Origin: an uncultured Oscillospiraceae bacterium
Lineage (GTDB): Bacteria; Bacillota; Clostridia; Oscillospirales; Acutalibacteraceae
Assembly (NCBI GenBank): GCA_902462665.1
Contig: CABQCM010000003.1
Span: 1 to 15,390, forward strand
Length of the DNA: 15,390 bases
Direction: 5' to 3'
Shown: positions 1-6,289 of the stretch, one piece after another
Layout: the number at the start of each line of letters is the position of its first letter
Numbering within the stretch: position 1 is the stretch's first letter
Program-made: the position numbers and the translations under genes
The notes under the pieces: generated by a model
Seen by the model: only the letters and a program-made list of their open reading frames with translations
Database searches by the model: none
What the model was told of the DNA's origin: nothing

Positions 1-670
1 TGTTGCCGGCGCCCGCCGGTTCGCTGACCGAGGCGTAGGGAGTACCACGCCCGGCAATGTTTCCGTCATCGAGTTGAGCAGCAACGGTTCCATAAACCTC
101 CAACTCGGAAATACTGGAAAAGCCGTCGCCGCCCGCCGTGCCGATGACGCGGATGGCATCGCCCGAAATGGGGCTGAATTCAAAGGTGTAGGATTCAAAG
201 TTATCGCCAAAGCTCATGCGATCGTCAGCGTTGGGGTAGTTGGGGGTGTTGGTCAGCGTAACCGCTTTCCATTCGCCATCCTTACGAACCTCGACGCGCA
301 GGGAACCGTCCTTGAACCAGCCGCCGTTGTCATAATGACACCCCTCCTGGAACACCAGTTTGGTGAAGGAATACACTTTGGAAAAATTGTATCCAAAGGA
401 TTCTTCAAACTCGGTTTTTGCACCATAGGTATCATATTGCCAGGCGCTGTCGCCCGCGGCAAAGACCGGCTCGGGCTTGTAGCCGTCGCATATGATACTG
501 ATGTCCTTGTTTCCAGCCCCGGCCGGAGAGCTCATCGAGGCGTAGGGTATTCCCTTGACAGCGATATTCTCGTCCCCGGCCTCAGCGGCAGCAAAGGGAA
601 CGGCGCTTGCCGTCAGCGCCGCCACAAGAGCCAGCGCCAGAAGGGATCTTCGCAGTTTCATACGTTTCAT
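1..670 (-). CDS. Secreted F5/8 type C (discoidin-like) repeat protein, N-terminal part
   Basis: The gene reads leftward off the window edge, so only the first 223 residues are visible. It starts with ATG at 670, with AGAAAGGA about 9 nt upstream. Residues 1-30 form a signal peptide: basic MKRMKLRR, a hydrophobic Leu/Ala core, and a probable cleavage site after AAAEA. Residues about 90-195 have the pattern of an F5/8-type-C/CBM32-like jelly roll, ending in an IRVIGTAGG...ISELEVYG strand pair typical of clostridial secreted proteins. The phrase PYASxSxPAGAGN occurs at residues 42-54 and again at 211-223, so a module of about 169 residues is repeated and the full protein is probably a tandem-repeat surface or extracellular protein. 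By family analogy it would bind carbohydrate; no catalytic domain is visible. It is divergent from the AraC regulator next door, which may control it (inference). Confidence 0.8.
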   Translation of the reverse strand, partial: MKRMKLRRSLLALALVAALTASAVPFAAAEAGDENIAVKGIPYASMSSPAGAGNKDISIICDGYKPEPVFAAGDSAWQYDTYGAKTEFEESFGYNFSKVYSFTKLVFQEGCHYDNGGWFKDGSLRVEVRKDGEWKAVTLTNTPNYPNADDRMSFGDNFESYTFEFSPISGDAIRVIGTAGGDGFSSISELEVYGTVAAQLDDGNIAGRGTPYASVSEPAGAGN

Positions 671-689
671 ACGATTGCATCCTTTCTTC

Positions 690-718
690 TTGACATTAGT
701 GTTCTTCTCGTTTAATAT
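690..718 (+). promoter_or_regulatory. Sigma-A promoter for the AraC-family gene
   Basis: TTGACA (690-695), a 17-nt spacer and TAATAT (713-718) make a near-consensus vegetative promoter. The predicted transcription start near 725 leaves only about 25 nt before the ATG at 751. The AAGGAAG at 719-725 is therefore mostly outside the transcript and unlikely to be the ribosome binding site. The promoter sits between divergent genes and overlaps the leader of the minus-strand secreted protein, so the two transcription units may influence each other. Confidence 0.7.
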
Positions 719-750
719 AAAGGAAGAACGAGCATAAGTCTAATGGAAAA

Positions 751-1629
751 ATGGTGAAAACTATGCCGAAACCATCAAAATCGAACGTTTTGTATTTTGA
801 CCCAATTAGTTCGGATGATTTTCCCGTCATTGCCTTTCCCATGGATATGACTCCGGAAAATCCTGGGTCGCTGCATTTTCATCGGGGCATCGAGCTGGGG
901 TATTGCCACAGCGGCGCGGGGGTGTTCTATATTGATCGTCAGATTCATCGTTTTACCGCCGGCACCGCTACCGTCATCTTTCCCAGCCAGCCACACATTG
1001 GCCGCAGTGTTTCGGCGCATCCGTGCCAATGGGAATTTATGAACGCGGACATTGATCGTCTGCTGGATGGGGTTCCCGCCGCTTCTTTGATGTTGAATCG
1101 TCTGCTGGCGCAAGCGGATACGGTGCCCAATTTATATCACAGCAAAAACGCGCCGGAAATTACCTCTCTGGTTAAAATGATTTTTCGGGAATTTTCAGAA
1201 AAAAGGGAGATGGAACGGAAAACGGATTATATCCGGGCGCTTTTGTGGGCGCTGATCGTGCAGCTGGACGAGTTTCGCGGCACAGGTGAGCCAAGTGCCG
1301 CTGTGTCGAAGGATTTATACTACCTGATTTGGCCTGCGGTAGAATATATGACGGGACATTATGGGGAACAAATTCACTACGAGGAGCTGACCCGGCTGTG
1401 CTTTTGCTCGGAGGCAACTCTGCGGCGCGCCTTTCTGACCGTCATGGGATGTACACCAATGCAGTATTTGACCGAAACGCGGCTCAAAGCCGCCGCCGGC
1501 CTACTGCGCACCACCGACATGTCGGTTTGCGATATCAGCATGGAGGTAGGCTATCAAAATGTTTCGGCGTTCAACCGCACCTTTAAAAAACGCTATGGGA
1601 AAACGCCGGTTTCCTATCGTCAAACATGA
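751..1629 (+). CDS. AraC family transcriptional regulator
   Basis: A 292-residue one-component regulator. Residues about 25-100 form a cupin-type sensor (LHFHRGIELGYC, then a glycine turn and FTAGTATVIFPSQPH), the AraC_binding fold that usually senses sugars or small metabolites. Residues about 190-292 form the double helix-turn-helix AraC domain; the second HTH is recognisable in DISMEVGYQNVSAFNRTFKKRYGKTPVSYR. The length fits the family. The start is ATG 751; an in-frame ATG at 763 is an alternative, and neither has a strong SD inside the predicted transcript. The gene diverges from a secreted carbohydrate-binding-like protein, a common layout for local control of polysaccharide use (inference). 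The reading frame continues open for 37 codons past the TGA with coding-like composition, reported separately. Confidence 0.9.
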   Translation: MVKTMPKPSKSNVLYFDPISSDDFPVIAFPMDMTPENPGSLHFHRGIELGYCHSGAGVFYIDRQIHRFTAGTATVIFPSQPHIGRSVSAHPCQWEFMNADIDRLLDGVPAASLMLNRLLAQADTVPNLYHSKNAPEITSLVKMIFREFSEKREMERKTDYIRALLWALIVQLDEFRGTGEPSAAVSKDLYYLIWPAVEYMTGHYGEQIHYEELTRLCFCSEATLRRAFLTVMGCTPMQYLTETRLKAAAGLLRTTDMSVCDISMEVGYQNVSAFNRTFKKRYGKTPVSYRQT

Positions 1630-1842
1630 TATTTAGAAGCGATTGAGCCTGTAAAACAACAATACGGAAACGATTTGGATGAAATCGAATTTTGTGGAAT
1701 AGAATCCGCTACTATAGTTTCCTATATAAAAAATAAAATTTGAATTTGGGCTGGGAAAGAGCATTGAATTGTGAAAAACATTGCAAATACTGACTTTTTT
1801 GTACATTAAGGCACTTGAAATCACAATGATTTTTGGTGATTT

Positions 1843-1910
1843 GGTGCTCAAATGGTGCCCGAATCTTCTATGATGATATAAAGCGATATAAGCAGATGTA
1901 AGGAAATATC
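1843..1910 (+). repeat. Left copy of imperfect direct repeat flanking the islet
   Basis: The core GGTGCTCAAATGGTGCCC (1843-1860) matches the right copy GGTGCCAAAATGGTGCCC (3421-3438) at all but two positions. A second shared block follows: GATATAAAGC...GGAAATATC here, against GATATAAAAC...GGAAATCC there. The blocks are separated by 14 nt here and 26 nt in the right copy. Each core is itself a doublet of GGTGC half-sites. This could be an attachment-site or recombinase arm-site remnant, but no recombinase gene is present. Confidence 0.5.
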
Positions 1911-1977
1911 ATAATTTTCGGGAGCAAAAGCATTTTTCCTTTCGCTTTTTTATCTGCCATATAAGTAGAGAATATGG

Positions 1978-2006
1978 TAGAAAAATTTATATCTGAACGA
2001 TATAAT
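1978..2006 (+). promoter_or_regulatory. Promoter of the beta-lactamase-family gene
   Basis: A perfect TATAAT (2001-2006) lies 17 nt after TAGAAA (1978-1983), which matches 4 of 6 consensus -35 bases. A start near 2013 would fall after the TTG at 2011. This supports translation from ATG 2053 rather than from the longer reading frame. Confidence 0.5.
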
Positions 2007-2052
2007 GTAATTGTTAAAGAAATCTGCAATTTCCGATTTAGCGAGGTGGCTT

Positions 2053-3051
2053 ATGAACATAGATAGCAATTTTAGAGGGAATATGTATGTTGTTCAAGAT
2101 AGCAAGGTCGTAATAGAACATGTGTCCGGACTGGCTGATTTGGCAAATGAAATCCCAAATACAATAGAAACAAAATTTGCTAGTGCATCAGCAGGAAAAG
2201 TATTTGTTGCTGTAGCCATCTTACAGTTAATTGAGCAAGGAAAACTGAATTTTGAGGATACATTAGGAAAACTGCTTGATATTGATTTATACGATATAGA
2301 TGTTGATGTGACAGTAGAGCAATTATTAAATCATACTTCGGGAATACCAGATTATTTTGATGAAAGCATTATGGACGAATACGAGGAATTATGGTTTGAG
2401 TATCCTAATTACAAGATCAGGCATAATAATGATCTGTTCCCGTTGTTCATAGATAAGCCTATGATGTATCCGAAAGGTCAAAAATTTCAATACAACAATT
2501 CAGGTTATGTGTTGCTGGCAACGATAATTGAAAAAGTAACGGGAATGTATTTTGATAAGTATCTGCAAAAAAATATTTTTGATGTATGCGATATGAATGG
2601 AACGGGTTACTATGAACTGGATAGATTACCATCAAAATGTGCAAATAATTATATTTATTGTGCTGATACAAATGATTTCCGTACAAATATTTTTTCTGTT
2701 GATGCAAAAGGAACGGGGGCGGGAGGAGCTTTTATAACAGTAAAAGATATAGTCAATTTTTGGACGAACTTATTAAATGAAAACCTTATTTCAAAAGAGT
2801 TTCTTTCAAAGATGTTTACCAAACAAAGCGGGGACGGTGCCGACGCTGAAGAAGGCTACTATGGCTATGGCGTATGGATTATTGACAATCCATGTGGTAA
2901 AGATTTGGTTTATTTTCAAGGTTTTGACCCTGGTGTAAGTTTTATTTCCGAATATAATCCCAATAATGGAATGATTTCTGTTTTGGTGAGTAATTATGGG
3001 GATAATGTTTGGAAAGAAATGAGAAAGATTAGAAGCAATTTTTATAAATAG
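2053..3051 (+). CDS. Serine hydrolase, beta-lactamase/penicillin-binding-like family
   Basis: A 332-residue class C beta-lactamase-like (PF00144 type) protein. The SxxK motif is Ser46-Ala-Gly-Lys49 (FASASAGKVFVAVAIL), NHTSGIPDYF lies at 93-102 and the YxN motif is Tyr147-Asn-Asn149. The usual third motif (H/K-T/G-G) is not obvious; the corresponding place reads YFQGFDPGVSF. No signal peptide is visible, so a cytoplasmic esterase/peptidase-like role is as likely as drug resistance. ATG 2053 has AGGTGG 5 nt upstream. The frame extends to TTG 2011, which is probably upstream of the transcription start, although residues encoded there (DLARWL) could be homologous to the family N-terminus. The gene is far more AT-rich than its neighbours and lies between two direct repeats, suggesting horizontal transfer. 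Confidence 0.85.
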   Translation: MNIDSNFRGNMYVVQDSKVVIEHVSGLADLANEIPNTIETKFASASAGKVFVAVAILQLIEQGKLNFEDTLGKLLDIDLYDIDVDVTVEQLLNHTSGIPDYFDESIMDEYEELWFEYPNYKIRHNNDLFPLFIDKPMMYPKGQKFQYNNSGYVLLATIIEKVTGMYFDKYLQKNIFDVCDMNGTGYYELDRLPSKCANNYIYCADTNDFRTNIFSVDAKGTGAGGAFITVKDIVNFWTNLLNENLISKEFLSKMFTKQSGDGADAEEGYYGYGVWIIDNPCGKDLVYFQGFDPGVSFISEYNPNNGMISVLVSNYGDNVWKEMRKIRSNFYK

Positions 3052-3101
3052 TATTTCGTAACTTCCGGTTCGCTAAAGGGGCGGGGATATTTTCAACAGA
3101 C

Positions 3102-3141
3102 TAAAATGCGTTGCATTTTACGGAAAAGGATACCCTTTTCC
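3102..3141. repeat. Tandem perfect hairpins downstream of the hydrolase gene
   Basis: The first hairpin is TAAAATGC (3102-3109), loop GTT, GCATTTTA (3113-3120). The second is GGAAAAGG (3122-3129), loop ATAC, CCTTTTCC (3134-3141). They are separated by one base and lie 51 nt after the hydrolase stop. Neither is followed by a T-run, so a simple intrinsic terminator is not supported. They could be processing or recombination signals, or a replication/transfer-type site of a mobile element (inference). Confidence 0.6.
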
Positions 3142-3259
3142 TATGCTTGCTATGCTATGGAACTTTTAACAAAGGAACGGAAAGAAATGAATAAACATAA
3201 CGGATAGCAATTCTCTTTGAAATGTTACGTAGTTAAAGATTGTTTTGGATGGAAAAGGT

Positions 3260-3303
3260 ATAAAGACCTTGCCTTATCAGCTTGAGTGCTGTAAAGTCTT
3301 TAT
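3260..3303. repeat. Stem-loop with 8-bp perfect outer stem
   Basis: ATAAAGAC (3260-3267) pairs perfectly with GTCTTTAT (3296-3303). The 28-nt loop contains a nested CAGC-TTGAGT-GCTG stem. A further small hairpin, AGGTT-TATTG-AACCT, lies at 3309-3323. The nesting suggests a folded RNA or a DNA cruciform, but no known RNA family was recognised. Confidence 0.45.
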
Positions 3304-3420
3304 TTGAAAGGTTTATTGAACCTCTATTGCGTAACATAAGGGCATAGAAATAAGGCAGTTCTAAATTGCTTTGAGGGCGCGATAACGTTGTCCTGTGCCT
3401 ATGTGTATCGTCTCCTTCGT

Positions 3421-3498
3421 GGTGCCAAAATGGTGCCCAACATTACAAGACCAACTTATGCAGAGATATAAAACAATAAACAGAAATATGCGGAAATC
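3421..3498 (+). repeat. Right copy of imperfect direct repeat flanking the islet
   Basis: GGTGCCAAAATGGTGCCC (3421-3438) is followed by GATATAAAAC at 3465 and GGAAATCC, in the same order and orientation as the copy at 1843-1910. The core copies start 1578 nt apart and enclose the AT-rich hydrolase gene. Confidence 0.5.
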
Positions 3499-3741
3499 CT
3501 TGATTTTAAGCCATTTTCTCATAGTGCCTTAAACATGTATGAGGGCTTATAAGAAGATTCCCGTCTATCAAATCAATAAAAAATAATATTTTCTTTGATT
3601 TCCTCCATCACCAACACATTTTTCATCGTGCGCAAACAATCGTATTCAACCCGCAAAAGCACTTGTTCCACGAATACAAGCACTTTCAAAACTTGTTACC
3701 AAATTGTTTTGCGAAACATTTTTCGTCATTTTTCATAACAC

Positions 3742-3758
3742 GAAACGCAATTCGTTTC
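3742..3758. promoter_or_regulatory. Palindrome upstream of the XRE gene, possible operator
   Basis: GAAACG (3742-3747), CAATT, CGTTTC (3753-3758) is a perfect 6-bp inverted repeat. It is centred about 55 nt before the XRE start codon and just upstream of a TTATAT (3775-3780) that could serve as a -10. This is a natural place for binding of a dimeric HTH protein (inference). Confidence 0.35.
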
Positions 3759-3773
3759 CCTCGCCGATAAATT

Positions 3774-3806
3774 GTTATATCCTTCCTAAAAAAGGAGGAA
3801 TATAAC
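3774..3806 (+). promoter_or_regulatory. Inverted repeat enclosing the SD of the XRE gene
   Basis: GTTATAT (3774-3780) pairs perfectly with ATATAAC (3800-3806), which abuts the ATG. The interior CCTTCCT and AAGGAGG segments pair further with one bulge. The strong SD (AAAGGAGG, about 3791-3798) is thus in the 3' arm and would be masked if the arm region is transcribed. It could also be a DNA operator for autoregulation. Confidence 0.5.
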
Positions 3807-4031
3807 ATGTCATTCAAGCTCACATTCTCTGGGGATATCAGCGAGGCGCGCAGAAAAAAGAATTGGACGCAGCAGCAGGTTGCCGACCATATTTCGGTCG
3901 ATGTACGCACCTATCAAAATTGGGAAAACGCCAAGAAAGTTCCGAATCTGGCTGGCTTCTACAAAGTCGTCAATCTGCTTGGCCTGAATCCGAACGACTA
4001 CTGCGAACTGTTTGAAGACGAAGAATCCTGA
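3807..4031 (+). CDS. Small XRE/Cro-CI family helix-turn-helix protein
   Basis: A 74-residue protein consisting almost only of an HTH_3 domain. Residues about 10-64 read ISEARRKKNWTQQQVADHISVDV...TYQNWENAKKVPNLAGFYKVVNLLGLNPNDY, with the typical recognition helix and the NWENAKKVP turn. The tail FEDEES is acidic. ATG 3807 has a near-perfect SD (AAAGGAGG) 8-9 nt upstream. Such short XRE proteins act as DNA-binding repressors, often of their own operon or of a mobile element, or as antitoxins. No toxin partner is visible; the following DNA is a decayed gene. The SD lies in an inverted repeat and another palindrome lies upstream, suggesting tight autoregulation. It sits at the right edge of the AT-rich islet. 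Confidence 0.85.
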   Translation: MSFKLTFSGDISEARRKKNWTQQQVADHISVDVRTYQNWENAKKVPNLAGFYKVVNLLGLNPNDYCELFEDEES

Positions 4032-4080
4032 TCGCATTGCCGCGCGCTCCAGTCGTCTGACCGGTAGTATCATTTGCATG

Positions 4081-4903
4081 TCGCGTTTCGAGTATGATGT
4101 CCGTCATTATCGACCAATTGAAAACGGCAGTAAAGATCATGTTCTGCATGTTTGAGCTTACTATCAAAACAAGGGCGGCTACGGTCACGCCATTGAGGCA
4201 GACTGCTGGAATTCCAATTCGACGCCATTGCATGCAAGCAGCGCAAGCGAGATCATAAAAGAAATTGATTATCCGAACCGCCGGCATCCTTTGATACAGG
4301 GCTTGCGCAAATGGTATGCAAACGGTGAATATTTTAACGGAAAGCATTGGTCTATCACCGTGGCGCGCAACAACGATTATCCGCATGTACCGTGGTGGCA
4401 TACCAACAGCGTAAGTTTTTGTCATACCGACTATAACGGTACCGCACAAATCGCCGGGTTTATCGTGCGTTATGCTGAGCCTGACAGTGAACTGTTTCGT
4501 CTGGGAATTCGCATCGGTAAAGGAAGCCGTGAAAGCTTTATCCTATCAAAGATACCATGGGCATGCATACCTGCGCCTGCTATAAGCGAATATTATAAAG
4601 CCAATCAAGATATTGCGGAATACGAATGCGAGTTTATCGTGAACACGCAGCTCGACGACGGCGCTTGAGATATTTTATGGGAATGGGAGAAATTTCCGAA
4701 CAAATAGGCCCGTCAGCAAAAACTGGTGGAAATGCAACGGCATTATTTTCAATTTGCTCTATCTCAAAGGATTTGACGCTTTTCTATCAAAGCAGGTTAT
4801 TTACGCTCCCCCCTCCTTTGATTGTTGGAAAACCGTATTTTTTAGAAATGGCGGTGAATTTTGTCTTTACTTTTGGAAGTACATGGCGTATAATATGACT
4901 TAA
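4081..4903 (+). pseudogene. Decayed gene, possibly a prenyltransferase/squalene-cyclase-like hypothetical
   Basis: Coding-like peptide continues across several stops and frame changes. Frame 1 gives FEYDVRHYRPIENG, then a TGA at 4153-4155, then GGYGHAIEADCWNSNSTPL and on through WYANGEYFNGKHW, YPHVPWWHTNSV and YNGTAQIAGFIVRYAEP. Near 4545-4605 the sense moves to another frame (KDTMGMHTCACYKRI), then back to NQDIAEYECEFIVNTQLDDGA followed by a TGA (4666-4668) where Trp is expected (reading on gives DILWEWEKFP). A further shift gives SKNWWKCNGIIFNLLYLKGF to about 4903. The longest intact piece is 4228-4668 from a TTG. Trp/His-rich repeats suggest an alpha/alpha-toroid hypothetical protein found in clostridia; the family name is from memory and unsure, the decay is clear. 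Confidence 0.6.
4866..4894 (+). promoter_or_regulatory. Promoter of the riboswitch-decarboxylase operon
   Basis: TTTACT (4866-4871), a 17-nt spacer and a perfect TATAAT (4889-4894) predict a start near 4901, about 25 nt before the riboswitch P1 stem. The promoter lies inside the 3' end of the decayed gene. Confidence 0.65.
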
Positions 4904-4927
4904 CATGGTACAAAATGCATTATGAAT

Positions 4928-5020
4928 ATAAAAGGGAGTAGCGGGCGGCAATAGCCGTAGTATTTGGCGTCAATCCGATGGAAAACATCCGCAAATACAT
5001 TTAAACCGCAAGACTTTTAT
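4928..5020 (+). promoter_or_regulatory. yybP-ykoY manganese riboswitch aptamer
   Basis: The sequence carries the class signature AAAGGGAGTAGCG...GCGTCAAT...CCGCAAGACTTTT, matching known Mn2+-sensing yybP-ykoY aptamers in order and spacing. P1 is ATAAAAG (4928-4934) with CTTTTAT (5014-5020). A second stem is GCGG with CCGC just inside P1, a GGC-AATA-GCC hairpin follows, and a long arm is GTATTTG/CAAATAC plus GATG/CATC. The 3' strand of P1 is also the 5' arm of the terminator that follows, so ligand binding should prevent termination: an ON switch in high Mn2+, as known for this class. The next gene is a sodium-pump decarboxylase subunit, an unusual target. Confidence 0.85.
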
Positions 5021-5061
5021 TATGATTTCCTGGGAATCATAATAAAAGTCTTTTCTTTTTT
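5011..5061 (+). terminator. Riboswitch-controlled intrinsic terminator
   Basis: AGACTTTTATTATGATT (5011-5027) pairs perfectly over 17 bp with 5035-5051, with a 7-nt loop, followed by TTTCTTTTTT. The first bases of the stem overlap the P1 3' strand of the Mn2+ aptamer (5014-5020), so aptamer and terminator are mutually exclusive. Confidence 0.9.
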
Positions 5062-5140
5062 GATTTGTAACGCTTTGTACCGCGATAATCGAGCCTTCCA
5101 CCGGCAAGAAGTATGATAACGAAAGGTGCTGAAAGGATAA

Positions 5141-6271
5141 ATGATGGAGTTGTTTTCCAACCTTGGTGAAATCCAGTGGCAAATGGTTGTCATGTGGTTG
5201 ATCGGCGGGCTGCTGATCTACCTCGCCATCAAGAAAGAGATGGAGCCGACTTTGCTGCTCCCCATGGGGTTTGGCGCAATCCTTGTCAACCTCCCCTGGT
5301 CGGGAGCCATCACGCAAACCTATCCCACCGGCGTGGAACCCGGCCCGCTCAACGTCTTATTTGACGCAGGCATTGCCAACGAGCTCTTTCCGCTGCTGCT
5401 CTTCATCGGCATCGGGGCAATGATTGATTTCGGTCCCCTGCTGTCCAATCCCAAAATGATGCTCTTTGGCGCGGCGGCCCAGTTTGGCATCTTTTTCACC
5501 TTGAGTCTGGCGCGGCTGTGCGGGTTTGACCTGATTGATGCCGCCTCCGTTGCCATCATCGGCGCGGCCGACGGGCCAACCTCCATCTTTGTTTCCCAAT
5601 ATTTTGGCTCGCAATATGTAGGACCCATTATCGTCGCCGCCTATTCCTATATGGCGCTAGTCCCCATTATTCAGCCTCCGGTCATTCGTCTGGTTACCAC
5701 CAAAAAGGAACGCATGATCCGTATGCCCTATGCGCCAACCAGCGTTTCCAAGCCGGTGCGCATCCTGTTCCCCATTCTCATTACCGCCATTGCCGGGCTG
5801 GTCGCGCCTCGTTCGGTCGCACTGGTCGGATTTTTGATGTTCGGCAATCTCATTCGCGAATGCGGCGTGCTGCGCGGTTTGAGCGAATCGGCGCAAAAGG
5901 AGCTTGCCAACCTGATCACCCTGCTGCTGGGCATTACGGTGGCTACCAAGATGCATTGGCAGGCCTTTTTGGATCTCAAAACCCTCATGATTATGGGGCT
6001 TGGCCTGGTCGCCTTTGTGTTTGACACGGTGGGCGGGGTACTCTTTGCCAAATTCCTCAATCTGTTTTTGAAAAATAAGATCAACCCCATGATCGGTGCG
6101 GCCGGTATCTCAGCCTTCCCCATGTCCTCCCGGGTGGTTCATCAGATGGCCCTTAAGGAGGATGACAGCAACTTTATTCTCATGCACGCGGCTGCCGCCA
6201 ACGTGTCCGGGCAAATCGCCTCGGTCATCGCAGGCGGACTCATTATCACTCTGGTAAGCAACATGCTCTAA
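5141..6271 (+). CDS. Sodium ion-translocating decarboxylase, beta subunit (OadB/MmdB/GcdB type)
   Basis: A 376-residue polytopic membrane protein. In this family the beta subunit couples decarboxylation of carboxybiotin to outward Na+ pumping. The signature GAADGPTSIFVSQYFG (141-156) holds the conserved Asp144 that corresponds to the Na+-site aspartate. A second signature, NPMIGAAGISAFPMSSRVVHQ...DDSNFILMHAAAANVSGQI, lies at 315-359. Length and hydrophobic profile fit. ATG 5141 and ATG 5144 are both possible; GAAAGGAT at 5131-5138 spaces better to 5144. The gene follows the Mn2+ riboswitch and terminator and is 18 nt upstream of a small gamma-like gene. No alpha (carboxyltransferase) or biotin-carrier gene is in the window, so the substrate (oxaloacetate, methylmalonyl-CoA or glutaconyl-CoA) cannot be told. 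Confidence 0.93.
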   Translation: MMELFSNLGEIQWQMVVMWLIGGLLIYLAIKKEMEPTLLLPMGFGAILVNLPWSGAITQTYPTGVEPGPLNVLFDAGIANELFPLLLFIGIGAMIDFGPLLSNPKMMLFGAAAQFGIFFTLSLARLCGFDLIDAASVAIIGAADGPTSIFVSQYFGSQYVGPIIVAAYSYMALVPIIQPPVIRLVTTKKERMIRMPYAPTSVSKPVRILFPILITAIAGLVAPRSVALVGFLMFGNLIRECGVLRGLSESAQKELANLITLLLGITVATKMHWQAFLDLKTLMIMGLGLVAFVFDTVGGVLFAKFLNLFLKNKINPMIGAAGISAFPMSSRVVHQMALKEDDSNFILMHAAAANVSGQIASVIAGGLIITLVSNML

Positions 6272-6289
6272 GCGAAAGGAGAACTTATC

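Larger units (their letters stand above)
1630..2052. other. AT-rich spacer, left part of a probable acquired islet
   Basis: This stretch holds no intact gene. Base composition drops sharply in GC right after the AraC stop. It contains a short startless reading frame (1630-1743), the left copy of a direct repeat (1843-1910), a weak stem with a T-run (about 1922-1951, AGCAAAAG/CTTTCGCT followed by T6) and the promoter of the next gene. The 10-mer at 1806-1815 (TTAAGGCACT) is repeated in inverted orientation at 3523-3532, beyond the right direct repeat. Confidence 0.55.
3052..3806. other. 755-nt AT-rich non-coding stretch with several hairpins
   Basis: No convincing gene is present. The stretch holds two adjacent perfect hairpins (3102-3120 and 3122-3141), a longer stem-loop (3260-3303), a small hairpin (3309-3323), the right direct repeat (3421-3498), an AT-rich hairpin with AAATCAA/TTGATTT arms (3570-3601) and the operator-like region of the XRE gene. 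A very short frame at 3156-3206 (ATGGAACTT..., 16 codons) could be the 5' end of a lost gene. The mix resembles leftovers of an integrated element, but no mobility gene is visible. Confidence 0.5.

Noticed and set aside
74..715. Plus-strand 213-codon frame opposite the discoidin-like gene
   Set aside because: The minus strand has an SD, signal peptide and repeated module; the plus frame has no SD or recognisable domain.
3156..3206. Short frame MELLTKERKEMNKHNG as a gene
   Set aside because: Only 16 codons, no SD at a proper distance; at best the stub of a lost gene.
4626..4898. 90-codon plus frame overlapping the decayed gene as a separate gene
   Set aside because: It starts with an ATG within the pseudogene and has no SD. 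The coding-like peptide of the region lies in other frames.
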